DNA from: Gaeumannomyces sp. JS-464
Lineage: Eukaryota; Ascomycota; Sordariomycetes; Magnaporthales; Magnaporthaceae
Assembly (NCBI GenBank): GCA_002197995.1
Contig: NGZR01000001.1
Coordinates: 5,704,001 to 5,768,000, forward strand
Direction: 5' to 3'
Length of the DNA stretch: 64,000 nt
Shown: positions 10,277 to 22,307 of the stretch, piece by piece
How positions within the stretch are numbered: position 1 is the first letter of the stretch
Layout: every line of letters starts with the position of its first letter
The notes under the pieces: generated by a model
The model's database searches: none
What the model was told of the DNA's origin: nothing
What the model saw: the letters and a program-made list of their open reading frames with translations, nothing else
Made by a program: the position numbers and the translations under genes

Positions 10277-12336
10277 TCACTTGTTTTCCACACCCGGTGC
10301 GGCCAGGGCAAGCAGAACGTCGAACAAAGGCGTGCCCAGACCCGAAGCCGGATCCCACCCGACCGTCGCGTTCCAACGCGCCCCTTGGGGCCAAACGTGG
10401 GCGCCTCCCTCCTGCACCCCACCGAGGAGCCGTTGACGATGTCGGTAAAGGCGGCGGCGTTGCGGTACAGCAGCGGGTTGAGGAAGCCCAGGGGCGGCTG
10501 GCCCCTGGAGCGGCGCGCGGCGTTGAGGAGCGCCACCATGCCCGAGAAGACGGGCGCGCTGGCGCTCGTGCCGGAAACCAGGCGATCGCGGCCCTTGTCG
10601 ACGACGCGGAAGTTGAGGCCCTGGGCCGAGACGTCGGGGATGCCGCGGCCGGTGGCGTTGAAGAAGGGGGCGTACGCGGAGCCGTCGCCGCTGCTGCCGA
10701 GCTGGTCCAGGTACGACTGGACGGCGGGGTTCTGGTAGTCCGGCCTCGCGTGGTGGGTGCTGAAGCCGCCCGAGGAGAAGGCGACAGCGCGCTCCGGGCC
10801 GGCGCCGGTGGTAGCCCCGACCGAGGTGACGTATGGGCAGCCGGCGGGGAAGGTTGGGCCGAAGGTGACGGTGGCGTTGTCGGCGTTGCTAACGCAGTTA
10901 TCGCCAGGGCCGGAATCCCCGGTTGCGAATATGACGGAAACGCCGCGGGCGCCCAGCTGCATGAACATGTTGCAGACTTTGAGGGAGTACTCTCGTGGGA
11001 CGGACTGCTCCTCCTCGGCGTAGGACGTCGAAAGGGTCTGAGGTAAAGCGGAGTCGGGGAGAGCGAGTAGGTAAGTAAGATATTCGAGGTACGGCTCGTT
11101 GCTGGATTCGCCTGGCTGATTCCTGTGGGTATTAGGGGCCTGGGGTCGGGGAGGTTATAAAATATTGTTCCTGGTTAGCAGCCATTTAATGCGCTACAAT
11201 GTTGGTTGGATAAATAGGGGCATGGCCTCGCTCCAACTCTTACCCGAGCCCGCCGGTGCTGTACTGCAAGATGGGAAGCGGACGGGACATAGCATATAAA
11301 TATTGGACGTCAAGATTTGCCTCGGCTGCATAGAGAATAGTTAGCACCTACTTGAAGCCCGAGATCTTCTCTTGTTTTAGTCCAAAGCAAACCTCAGATA
11401 TGAGCCCAGGACACTTACCGCTGTCCGCGGCGCTCATCTGGTCGTTTACGGCTCCGTTGATCAACTGAATCGCGAAGCTCTGCCCGCGCGTCTCGGGGCG
11501 TACTGCTTCTGGAAGGTCTCGAAGTCGTCGTATCGTGCGTTCTGTTCAAGGAAAGACGAGAATGCCACCAAGTTGCCCCCGCCGATGCCGTGTAGTTGAC
11601 ATTGTACAGGGTCCTGAGGCACTGAGGCCCGATCCCGACGGTCTGGTTGCACAGCTCGACCGCCGTGGGTGCGTCAGCCGCTCCGACGGCGCTGCTGAGC
11701 TTCCGGAACGACCACAGCTGGTCCAGTCCCGACGGCTCCCCCGTGGCCGGGCCGAGGTCGGTCGACTCGAAGACGGTGGCACGCTGCGCGGTGGGGCCGC
11801 CGAAGCGTGTCGTCGGCTGCACTAGGTCGATGTGTCTCGCGACCCTCTCGTCCAACACGCCGTACGAGAGCGTCCGCAGCAGCTGCTGCGCTGGCGAGCC
11901 ACGGCGGCGTAGTCTGATAACCCCTTCGGGTGCGAGCTCGTACCACGCAAAGCGAGCGTCGAGCATCTTGTCGGCGACGGCAACCGTCGTATTCAGTGTG
12001 ACCCAGTCGTGCTCGACGACGAAGTCCCGCACGCCCCCGCGGTCAGCCAGCCCGAGACCTCGCTGACGGCGCGGGCGCTCGGGGCCGTGAAAGACCTGAG
12101 CTGGTCGAGCGACAGGTGCTGGCCGTACCTCGCGTCGCCCGGTGTCGATACAGCCAGCACTGTCTGCTCCAGCGCCGCGGGGCTCTGCTGGCGGAGGGCG
12201 ATTCGGAGGGTCAGGCGCTCTGTTGGCAGGGCATCGCATGCTCGGCCCAGCCCCGCGGAGGGCGGGCCATGCTGTCAAAGACTCGTGCATCGGCGGCGGC
12301 TGCGAGGAGGAACAGGGGAGTGATGATGGACAGCAT
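10277..12336 (-). CDS. Secreted sedolisin (S53 serine-carboxyl peptidase, tripeptidyl-peptidase type)
   Basis: Exons 12336-11419, 11325-11244 and 11122-10277; introns of 93 and 121 nt. The start gives a signal peptide (MLSIITPLFLLAAAADA). A pro-kumamolisin propeptide follows, then the catalytic domain: E309 and D313 in EANLD (exon 2), the oxyanion Asp404 in TGDSG, and nucleophile Ser521 in SGTSASAP. The C-terminal calcium-site region (DIVNG, then GWDPASGLG) is present. The enzyme cleaves tripeptides from N-termini at acid pH outside the cell. As given, the frame is broken at five places, each one missing base: near 12232-12236, 12034-12038 (C5 on plus), 11576-11580 (C5), 11495-11498 (G4) and 10387-10390 (G4). 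Restoring one base at each gives 616 residues with all intron phases matching. Residue numbers use that reading. Probably functional in the organism. Confidence 0.88.
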
Positions 12337-13522
12337 TTTTTGTGAGGCTTTGCTGTACGCGGCGAGAGCTCGTAGGCTGAGGAGTGGGAAACATAGATGA
12401 CCGTTGCAGTCAGCCACCGCTACAGACGGTCCCCAAGCGTGGAATCCAAGAAGAAATCAAGCACAGCACGAGCATGGCGGTGCAGGAACATGATGGGGGA
12501 GACGAGAGGTATCTGGTGAACTTTTTCTCGTAATTGGCGCTGTGCCAAAAAGTTAGCTGAAGGTGAGATGAAGTTCTGGACCAGAAACCATTGCCGCATC
12601 ACTCCTTCCCCATCTGCCGAGCCGAGGCGTGGATTTTTGTCCAATCATTTCGCCTCCGCATTTTGTTTCCTGACAGCTTCACGGGCCAGATTGGGACAGG
12701 ATACCGAGCTGGTGTTATGGAAGTTGTTTCTCGATGGGTAGAGCCAGTCACAGGTCCCCCAGCGAGAGGTTAACCAGCCACCGGTTTCGAGATGCAGAGG
12801 CGGCGCCTGCAAACTTTAGTGTGATGTGCCCGCGTGTCCAACGGTCCCGGTGCCATGGCCGGATTCTGCGGTTTATCGGATGAGCACATTTCTTTCCCTT
12901 CTAGATCACCTAGCGAATAAAGCTAGGTCACCAGCCGGCGGCGAGACGCCTATATACTTTGGTCCTGCGGGATGACAATCGACCCGACGGTTCCTCACGT
13001 GGAAACACAGACTCGTTTTTTGGTCACACACACTCCATGTCCCCTCTACATAGTAAGCCATCGCTAGGGTCCATAAAATGCACCATCAAGAACCTCCGAC
13101 TGAGACCAAAGTACAGTTCATAAATATCAACCCATATTCCAATCCAGATACACGGCAGCCACCGCATAAAGCAACGGACTAATAATGTTCCAAAGGTTGA
13201 ACCCACTGTTGCTCAATTACATACATCCAGATGGATTGGTATCCAAGCACCGGCCGATTTCCCAATATCCATCTAACTAGGAGAAGTACCCGAGCTTCAC
13301 GAAGAGCCCTGGAGGTCGAGCTTCAGGGCCGCCGGAACATAGAGGGAAACGCAGGACTTAGCCCACTTGTCGACAAAGGCGGCGAGCGGGACGCGTCCGC
13401 GTCGCTGACAGCCGTGGCGGAGCTTTGCAGGAAGTTGTGGGGAACTTTGCAAACACAATGACGCCGCGAGGAAGGCTTCGCGCGGCTGCTTCGCGGCGAC
13501 ATGCGGCCCGCAGCTGGGTGCC
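12337..13522. other. Intergenic stretch
   Basis: Upstream region of the sedolisin gene and 3' flank of the 182-aa gene. Short ORFs only; nothing recognised. Confidence 0.5.
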
Positions 13523-14070
13523 TCAGGCCGCATTCGACAGCGCGATCAGGAGCTCCCGGTGGTTGCGGAACTTGCTGTTGCCGCCGAAGGCCTTGGCGCA
13601 CTCGTCCAGGAGCCACCAGAAACCCGGCTGTCGTTGAGCTCGTCGCCGTCGTCGTCGTCCCAGGCGGCGGCGGCCTCGCGCTTGTCCTTCATGACGCGGT
13701 CGAGCGTGGGCAGGATCTGGAAGTGCAGGAGCCTTAGGTTGTGGTTGAGGTCGTTCATTATGACGCCCGGGACGGCGCCGGTGGTGGCTATCCCGAGGTT
13801 CAGCATGGCCGCGTTGTGGGATGTGGCCGGACCCCAGTCCCTGTCGACACGGGTCTTGCAGTATTTGGCCTTTGCCTGTCGTGCGAGGCGCTCCCACTCC
13901 TGGACGAGGAATGGGAATCCTTCCGTCTCCTCGGGACGGGGCGCCGGGGCCTTGAGGTGGCTCTTGGGGACGGGCGCCTTGTAAGGGGGTTTCGGCGCCT
14001 TGAAAGGCTTTCCGGCTCCAATGCTGGAGGGCAGCTTGAAAGGCTTCTGGCCCTTCTGGTTGGTAGACAT
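13523..14070 (-). CDS. Conserved-looking hypothetical protein, 182 aa
   Basis: I do not recognise the family. Single exon from ATG 14070 (MSTNQKGQKPFK) to the stop at 13523. The N-terminal 55 residues are basic and rich in Pro and Lys (repeated KAP/KPP), then follows a structured part with DRDWGPATSHNAAMLNLG and a helix-rich segment (HNLRLLHFQILPTLDRVMKDKREAAA), an acidic patch (WDDDDGDEL), and a C-terminal tail with FWWLLDECAKAFGG. The frame breaks near 13625-13628; one missing G joins the acidic patch to the Trp-rich tail and gives 183 codons. No signal peptide or membrane segment. The basic leader could be a nuclear or mitochondrial signal. Confidence 0.6.
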
Positions 14071-15854
14071 CTTGAAGTGTCACCGGGTGCCGATCAACTA
14101 GTATGTTCTCGCTGGGCTCAAAGCTACCTAGTCAACCGCTAGCGGATGCTTGAGATGGATCGAGGGTGAATTTCCGACTCAAAGTTGAGCTGGAAATTCC
14201 CTGGCTAAATACCAGTCATCAAACTGCAGGCACACAAAGAAGATCACCTACTGCACTTTTAAAGACAATGGAGATACTCATGGTATCTGGATATGGAGAC
14301 TTTGGGCAACAAAGAGAATGCCAGTTCGTTCACAAAGAAACCGGCGATTCTTGGTGCTTCTCATAATGTCTGCTGCTTGTGCTCCATCAAGAGAACAAAG
14401 AATAAGTACCATGCCTAGTTTTAATCCGTGATTTCTGATTGCCCACGTTCATTCTGCTCCGCTCTAGAAACAGCGCCGATGATTCTAGAGATCTGGGCGG
14501 GTGCTAGCAGACAGACGTGAACACTCTCGAGTGAGACGAGAATAGAAACAAAGATGTCATAACACTCCTCTGTTCTCGACTGCTAGTTTGGGTGTGTGGC
14601 GCAAATCATACGGCTTTCGGTATCTGTTTACGCAGCAATCTCAACATCATTTCAATTTGCCGTCCTACTTATGAGCTTTTGCAACCACAAATCTCACATC
14701 ATCTTCAGGTATTGAGGCTCCTTGCTTCGTTTATACAGGTGTAACGTTACGCCGGCTTGATAAAGAAGCTATAAAGCTATGATGAGACTTCCTAATACAT
14801 GAGTGTACATTAATATATACTGTAATTTCCGTGGGATTCATCACCCCCTCTTGTGTTCTATCGCCAATCATACCGAAAAAAAAATCGGTTTGATAGCCCA
14901 AGAAGGAAAGCCTCAGATTTTTATTTTTAGTCACAAACAGCGTTAAGCCTCCAATCACCCAGAAACGCGCACCCGGGGCTCAAAAGTCCGGAAAATACGA
15001 GAGTGTTGGGGGTGCAGGAACCGCCTATTGGACCGCATTTTGGAACCCCAAAATGGGGAAATATGCACCCTTCTAACATGGAAGCACCCTTTTAGGCTCC
15101 CCCGCATCTTTTCTCCAGGCAGCAATGCTAAAATGCGTCGTTAGGTAGCCTTACCTGACCAGTGTAGATCCAGCATGTCCGGCGCGTCACGAGTTGGTCA
15201 CCTACCTCACGCCATTCTGGGGCATCTCCGTGTCGGCAGCTGCGTGGGGAAAGACGTGAGACATGTCACTGGTCCGCATGAACGCAAACGAGGAACAGGT
15301 GGCTTTTTTATGGTTAATTCGCAAGTTGGGCATCAAAAAGAAATGTGTCCGTCCGCCAGTGAGCGGGCAGCGTCGACCCCGGGGACCGACCCTGCCCTCG
15401 GGATGCTGGTATTGGCGCCTTGATAGGCGCGTTGGGCGAGACACAAATCCTGTTTGGTGTCAGGCGGGTGTGCCACTCGAAAAAAGAAAAAAAAAAGAAA
15501 CGGGCTTGCGCGTCTTACGAAATCCTCCCGCGCGCCCGTCCGCATTCCTCCACCGCAATCCCCGGCCGTGCAGGATGCGGACGTCCGCCTTGGGCTTATG
15601 GGCCAAGCCCGGGGTACTTTGTGCGCTCTGGCCGCGTGTCACAAAGGCTTCCCAGGAGAGGTAGATACGTTATTGGGCGTGCCTGAAAGCTCCCAGATAT
15701 ATAAGTCGGCCTGCACCCCGTGCACTCACATCTCTGCTGCCCTCGGCATCTCCAACGCGACGCACAGGACAGCCAAACCCCTCAGTCCCAATCCCAAAGA
15801 TCCATTTTCCCCTCTCGACCACCACCGCATCACCTCCAAACCTCCCGGCAAAAC
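14071..15854. other. Intergenic stretch between divergent genes
   Basis: Upstream regions of the 182-aa gene and of the DUF1857 gene. Around 15032-15056 is a short inverted repeat (CATTTTGG / CCAAAATG). AT content is raised at 14560-14960. No gene or RNA found. Confidence 0.5.
15698..15705 (+). promoter_or_regulatory. TATA box of the DUF1857 gene
   Basis: TATATAAG lies 150 bp upstream of ATG 15855, with a C/T-rich leader between. Position and sequence fit a fungal core promoter. Confidence 0.5.
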
Positions 15855-16563
15855 ATGGCCACCACGTTCCGCCATGCGCACACCGAGCCCATCAACCCGC
15901 CGGGCGCCGAGCCGGCGTTGACGCGGGAGCAGGTCTGGGCCGGCCTGCAGCGCAAGGTGCGCTCGCCGACCGAGTTCATCCCGGCCATCGAGGCGTGCCA
16001 GGTCGTATCCGAGGAGGGCGACGTCGTCACCCGCACCGTCGAGTTCAAGGCCAACTGGGGCCCTGCCGGCAAGGTCACCGAAGTTTGCACCAGCTACCAC
16101 CCGGCCCAGGTTTTGTGCGTGCTTCCCGCTATGCCGATATCTAGTGCTTGTTATCGTGCTTGGGTGGAAAAAAAATAAAAATAAAAAAAAAAAAAAATGC
16201 ATGGAGGGGTAATGACGTAGCTAACGCTTAGGGTCCCGCCCAGGTACGAGATGGATACCGGTGACCGTGTCTCCAACATCGTCAGCGTCGGGCCCTCGGG
16301 CGAACCGACAGACATGTTCCTCACCTACGTTTTTGAGCTGAAGAATCCCAAAGGAGACGCGGAGAGCAACGCCAAGGTATTCACTAATCTCCCATCCTTC
16401 AGACTACGTCGTCATATGTTTCGCTTGCACAACCTGTCTTGGCATACGGCATGGAGTGTGGACACATGACTGATAGCTTCGTTCTCTTTGACAGGTCGCC
16501 AAAGCCGCCGTGACGGGTAGCATCGCGAAGATCAGGCAGCTCGCCAAGGACGGTCAGATCTAG
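15855..16563 (+). CDS. DUF1857 family protein (SRPBCC/Bet v1-like fold)
   Basis: Exons 15855-16114, 16244-16376 and 16495-16563 total 462 nt, 153 residues, the usual length of this family. Intron 1 (129 nt) uses donor GTGCGT, includes a long A run and the branch GCTAACG; intron 2 (118 nt) uses GTATTC. The product begins MATTFRHAHTEPIN and contains VEFKANWG, then YEMDTGDRVSN across the first junction and FLTYVFEL in exon 2, the alternating beta-strand pattern of a small ligand-binding SRPBCC domain, with a C-terminal helix (AVTGSIAKIRQLAKDG). Members are found near fungal polyketide genes in some species (AurJ-like), but no such cluster is seen here. No frame errors. Ligand unknown. Confidence 0.82.
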
Positions 16564-16940
16564 ACTTAGCAAAATGCCTAGATCGCTTAAGGGCGACGGA
16601 ATACCTGTGCTGAAAGCGGGTTTAGAATGTGACTTGCGGCATCGACATCCATACCCACATAGGATAGAGTAGATCCCAACAAATGGCCACATTCTTAAAA
16701 CATACCCGGACGAGGTCTTGTATCCTTGGTTTTTCTAATGTGCTTGGATGTCCTGATATTGGATCACTTAAAGATGCGATCGTAATTGATTCGTAAATAA
16801 CAGTATCTCTCATTGTTAAACAAGGCATATGTACTGAGCCGAGGGCATCCCATCTGGCGAGGTCATACATGGGGAAAAAAAACAAACGGGCCATAATGAA
16901 GGGGGCAATGAACAGGGAAACAGGTATCGCTGAGCTGTTC
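16564..16940. other. Convergent intergenic stretch
   Basis: 3' flanks of two converging genes; AT-richer than the genes. No signals recognised beyond this. Confidence 0.5.
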
Positions 16941-19734
16941 TCAAGTCGTAGGGTCGATCTGCATATGCATAGGTGGGATAGCCATCTGGGGGTCCATCAT
17001 AAACGCGTGCCAAAAGGAATCGTCGAATGTGTCGAGGTAGGAAAGGTCGAATCCGATGGAATCAGGGTTCTGCGGGTCCAAGGTCAAGCCTGAGGAGGGG
17101 TCACCCAGGAACTGGGCACTCTTGAGTAGACCGGGTGGTGCACCAGCCTCCTTCTGCGGTTGCTGGGGCTGCAACTCGGCCTGGCCAACTAGCTGTCTAT
17201 GCTCCTCCACCCCATCGGTAGGCTCGGGTGACGTTTCCTCCGGCATGGGATCGTCACCGGGAGGCGCGACGTTGTGGCCCGGCGGCGCCGTGCGGGCCAT
17301 GTACCACTGCCTCAGCCACAACAGCTTGGCCACGTAGGCTGACATGAGGGGTGTGCGGTCGTCGTCCTGGAAGCGGCGCCGATACGTCCCCGACGCGGGG
17401 CCGCCTCGGGTCTCGAAGGCCTCACCTGCCGCGAGCAGGTCCGTCATGCGGCTCGCCACTGCTGGGAAGTCAAAGATGCGACGCGCAGCCGACGTGTCCC
17501 AGTCGGCGTCTTGCAGGAACAGCATGCGCGTGGCAGTAACGAAGCTGAACGCTAGGTGCGCGCTCGGCGGGAGCGGCTGGAGGCCTACAAGCTCGGCGGG
17601 CACCTCTGCATAGGTGTCAACGTAGTCGTTGGCGGCGCGCAGACAATGCCATAGCGCATCGACGCGGTTTAGGCCTTGCAGGTTGGTTGGACCCAGTGGG
17701 AGCGTGGGGACTGCGACGGGCGGCGCGGAACGAGTGTATATCGCCGGCTCATGAATGGCAATCATGGAGCCGTGATAGTGCAGCCTGAGGAAGTCTATCG
17801 GCGCGGGGCGTCGTTTCCCAGCGTCAGTATGACTTGTCCAAGGTGCGCGGAAGCGGGCGTGGCGTCACATTGTCGATCTAGGTACTGACGGTTGGTTCCG
17901 GTGTCAAGGGTAGTGAAACTTGTTGCCAACTCATCCATCTCCCGACGAAGAGCCGCAAGGCCTATCGCGACGGATGGGGTGAACATTACGTTGGTGCCCG
18001 GACATGGGTATGCCCCCGGAGTAGGGCGTGGGCTCGCCGGACGAGACATTGCATCTTGATTATCGTCACGAGAGCCCGGTCTGTCGGGTACTCCTCGGCT
18101 TCCAGCAGCTCTGCGCAACACCGGTCAACAAAATCTGTGTATGGTAAGTGGTGCTCTCGCCGGAAAAGAGTTGCGGCGCTGTGATTAGCAACGGAGTTGA
18201 GTCGTTAGCGAACCATTGTGGCCTCGAGTGTGGATGAGTGTCCATGATGTACGGGGGAGGGCGACCGCGAGCGTGGAGAAGGAAAACACAGCCATACAGC
18301 GTTGCACAATAAAAAGCACCAAGCATGGCACGCATGTCCTCCCGGCAGTACGATGATCGGATGCTGAAGTAGGGTATCCTTCGGAAGGCTTCGTTGATCA
18401 TGGCGTAATGCTTCTGAGTGTAGCTCGCGATGGGTGGCTTGTTTAAGCCTAGGTCCATGACAATCCCTAGGGCGAGCTGTAGCAAGGATGTGCCTTTAGA
18501 ATGAATGAAGAATCGATAATCGCACCTACAGTGAACTTCCTGTCAGCAGTTAATGTCAGAAGCAAAGACTTGCGGGTGGTCATTACCATGCGACGAATAT
18601 GAGGATAGACTGGAGAAGCTCCAAGTTCTTCTCTCCATTGACGACGATGCGTTGCGCGATGTGGCTGCGGAACCATCGATCCCCTTCCCTCTGCAGTTTT
18701 GGGCTCTGGGGAGCGCAACTCAACATGATTGTACGGAAGACTAGCGGCGACTTGGCGAACAGCGCGGCCGGGGTTATCTTTTTTGAGAGCGGCACGAAGG
18801 GGAAATTAAGCTGGTAGATATTCTTGTAGTTGTCGAGCACCGCCCGCGCCTCGTGGTTACTTAGTTCCAGACCGGGGAAGATGTCGTAACGGTGTGGCTG
18901 GGTCTCCTCATCCAAGGCGGCGACAGATTCGGCCGCGGAGGTGGCAGTCCGTTCAGGAGGCGTGGCCTTGGTCGAGGTGTCTGTCCGGTGGGACAAGCTC
19001 TCGGGCGTGGCCACCGGCACGTACTCCTGAACCGTGGCTGAATACGATGGCGCGCTGGTCAAGAGTCCCGGGCCTGGGGGAAAAACCCGGCCAAGTGGTT
19101 CCGGCCGGGATTCGTCCAGGGCTGATGAGGTTGATGAGACACTGTTTGGCTTATTTCGCCGTTGCTCATTCAAGAGATGCTTGCTCGCCGTGAGTAGCGA
19201 CATGATACCATCCAGCTTCTGCTCCAGCTGTCCCACCCGGCTAAGAAAGATGGAGCGCATGTCAGCAGCTGACACGACTGGCAAAACACACAAGAGCCTG
19301 CCTGCCTAGGTGCCTAGGCAGTTAGACTGCGCTGCTTTTCCTTACCGGCCTTGACCCCTTCTGGGCCCACGAGGTTTCGCCTCTGGGATGGTGCACTCGG
19401 CACCAAGCCGAGCACATCTGCAGTGGTTTTCTTTGGTCAGCCGGCTGTTGGGGATCAAGTCTCTAGGTGCCTACACATCTAGTGATACGGGTCCGTGGAA
19501 AGCAACAAGAGCGAGTAGCGCTGGGGAGAGCATTTGCCCGGCGGTCGAACCATTTACTCACCGAACACATGGCTTCACGCTTGGGTCGGCGGTGCGCATG
19601 CAACGCAGCTTCGACCGGGAGCATCTCAGGCAGGCGCGGGCGCGATATATCGAGCGGTCTTCATTTCCACTGTAGGAGTCTTTTGCGGCCTCGCCCGAGG
19701 GCGGCGTGGTCTCGACTGAAACATCGGCCTCCAT
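16941..19734 (-). CDS. Zn2Cys6 transcription factor with fungal-specific regulatory domain
   Basis: Five exons on the minus strand: 19734-19562, 19417-19346, 19240-18587, 18525-18298, 18178-16941; 788 residues. Introns of 144, 105, 61 and 118-119 nt. The zinc cluster is split by intron 1: C-LR-C-SRSKLR-C in exon 1, a ten-residue loop to the fourth Cys, then C-x2-C-x6-C across the junction (cysteines roughly at residues 38-70). A basic linker (PRGPRRGQG) and a coiled-coil dimer helix (VGQLEQKLDGIMSLL) follow. The middle homology region occupies residues about 170-600, and the C-terminus is acidic and rich in Gln and Pro. Two missing bases in exon 5 (C5 at 18013-18017 and G4 at 17805-17808, plus coordinates) must be allowed for; then all phases close at the stop. 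Nuclear regulator; targets unknown. Confidence 0.82.
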
Positions 19735-22307
19735 GCCGACGACAGCTGGTTACAGCGTCGGCGACGCAGCGGAAGAGCCAGAACAAAAATGCAGAGAGAG
19801 GGGCGGGGGCACGCAGTCGAGCAACGGGTGTGTGCTTCTGTGGGGTGGCAGACTGGGCCGGTGAGAGCGGCCCCGGATCCGCGGGAGAAATGGTGGCTGG
19901 TGGCGGCGCGCGAATCTTTTGGAGATGTGTCGCCTGCACGTGTTCCAATCCCGCGACCAAGCCAGGTTTGCGAATCACGCTAACCAAAATGGGTAAAGCG
20001 GCGCCGTCGGAAATACTGCAGTCTGGAGCGTCGGAACGGAACGGGCGGTTGGGCAAGCGGATTGAGCCCGTTACCTGTGCCTCCAAGTCAAGAGGTTTGG
20101 GTGTGAGGAGGCTCCTTCGGCGCGCCCTGAGGAGAGGCGCATATGCTACGCAAGCTTTCAAGAAGGACGGCAATCGACGCAGAATCTTTGGCCACTAGTG
20201 CAGACGGCCCACAGCACTCAAGCTTCCGGGCCGTAAAGAGTCCCGACTGTCCGACGGCGCCATCCATGCCATACGCCTGCGCGGGACTGCCGGAGCTAGC
20301 CATTTCTGCTGCCTTTGATTGGCTCGTCTCCCTGGCCTGCCAGGCGTTGTGGGCGCGGGAACGGGGCCGCTTGCACGCCAGGCCTGGGCATGCGCTGCCG
20401 CGTCGCCCGCCGGGGTTAAAAAGAAAGTGCCAACCTAATCTCCATTTCTGGTGCCCTGCTTACAAATTACTCCTGAGGCCGTCAAGATCAGCTGAATAGA
20501 ACGCCAAGATTGATCCCAGGAGTCATTGCCAGAACGAACACGAACGTCTTCGAGCGAGTGCGGTTGAGCCTTGCATGAAGATACGTCAAGCGTAATGGAA
20601 GGTAAGCGGCCCAGTCAGCGTAATAACTGTCCGTTGAGGCTTACCCAGGATTACTGTTCCTATTTTTCAGCACAGTGAGATCACGTGGTACATGGCCTAG
20701 ATTCATGGACCGAATAACCTGGGAAACCTAACCTTGAGGACTCCAGTGATTGACGTTTTAGGTGTCTTCGTTGTCGATCTCCATGTCCCCAGATTCACGA
20801 CTCCTTTTTCCCATCACGGTCCCCAAAATAATATCGGGACCACCACCAAAAAAAGGGGCTTCAATCTGCAATCAATTTACCCTCCGCATCTATCGCCCTC
20901 TCTAAAATATCCGGTATCTGATCAACCCAATTGTTAATTGAGGCTTGAAAGACCCTTTCCCAGCCTTCGATTGTAGTGCTTTTTTTTTTTTTTTGGGCTC
21001 GTTGGGTTGGTTGAGTAGGCTGAATTGACTTTGGTAGGGAAATTTTTTTTGGAGATGGTCCCGATATTATTTTGGGGACCGTGTCGACCCCAGACCCTGG
21101 ATCCTCTCGGTGTCTGCCCAGTCCCCTCAGCCAGCAATCGCACCAACAGCACGACCATAAATCCTGCCTGAGGCATCGCAAAGAGATTGATCCCCTTCGA
21201 TTGAAGTATAATATGCATACGCAGACTCCCGACCCAAGAAACCGCCCAGAGCGCTCATCTACACGCCGATAACCCTTTCCATAGCATAGATAATTGTCTT
21301 GGCGCAGATGGCTCACCGCTGAAAGACTGTCTCGTTTCCTGAACCCACGAAAGCCGCCATCTATCCCCTTGCCTTTGGGTCAACACCTTGTTCCAATCTT
21401 GGACTTCTACCCGCCCCAAGAACGTCGTCGGCGCCTGCTGCGACGTTCTGAAGCAACAGGCGCAAGCCACACATGCATGCAGAGACCCTGAGGGTTTCGA
21501 TTGAGATTTCCAATCGGCACAAGGTGCTGACGCCAACGGACGGCTTCCAGAGGCCTGGCACGCAGCCCCGGCATGCTGCCCCACGCAGGCTGACTGTACG
21601 ATCGGGCTTGGCCAACGTCCCGGCCTCTCGGGCCCGTCACACTACGCCAGGCCCTTGAACTCGGGCTTGGACTTGTGAGATCTTGCTGCGCCGGTCCTGG
21701 CATTGCGGCTACGCTGTGTGTGCCAAAGCCATCGCGCGCAGTCTGAAGCCCGCACCCCTTGGCCTCCATCCCCACATACCAACTATTTCTCACTCAAGGC
21801 CTTACTGGCCTTTACTGTCGGACACATCGCTGCGAGTGCAGTCAATTATCGGCATAACCCCACACCCGCACGCGGATGAGCTGTCGCTCTGTGGCTTCTC
21901 TCTCGGCGCCCGCAACTGCAACCGTCGCGGCTATTAGCTTATGTGCTGTGGAGACGGCGCGTGTTTGCAGCTCCCGAACTGGGACGAGGCTAGGGCCCAG
22001 GATGACTACCTCCTAAGAACCCTTACCACCATGATGCCATGGTTCTATGTATGCACCTGCGGCAATGCAGGGGCAGAGCCAACGCCTTCCCGTTGCAGCC
22101 AGTTCCGGCTGTATCTACACAAGTCACAATGGCATTGACGACGCCGGTCTTTGGTGTCTATAACTGGAGTTGGCCGCCTTCAGAGGTCTGCCTGATTCCT
22201 TCGCTCCAGTCCACATCCTTGCCTTCGCCTCCATCACGATATCGCTGCTCTCGCGCCATCTCAGGCTAATCCTTTATCTCATCCCATAATCCCACCAACT
22301 CAACACA
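19735..22307. other. Intergenic stretch containing a miniature transposon
   Basis: Divergent promoters of the 788-aa regulator and the cysteine-rich secreted protein. Apart from the inverted-repeat element at 20815-21083 only short shadow ORFs are found. The long plus and minus ORFs at 19467-20198 and 19661-20173 have no recognisable content and overlap the regulator's promoter. Confidence 0.5.
20815..21083 (-). mobile_element. Miniature Tc1/mariner-like element (deletion derivative)
   Basis: A 269-bp element bounded by inverted repeats: the left end reads CACGGTCCCCAAAATAATAT, and the right end carries the exact reverse complement. The first 28 bp of each arm are identical, and similarity continues to about 40 bp with a few changes. 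On the minus strand, between the arms, an ORF segment ending at 20861 reads EGWERVFQASINNWVDQIPD and then an ERAIDAEG-like tail, which resembles the last helix of Tc1/mariner-type fungal transposases (...IPRxIQxxIxxxGG). So this is likely an internally deleted copy that kept the 3' end of the gene. No clear TA target duplication is seen, so the insertion may be old. Confidence 0.65.
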
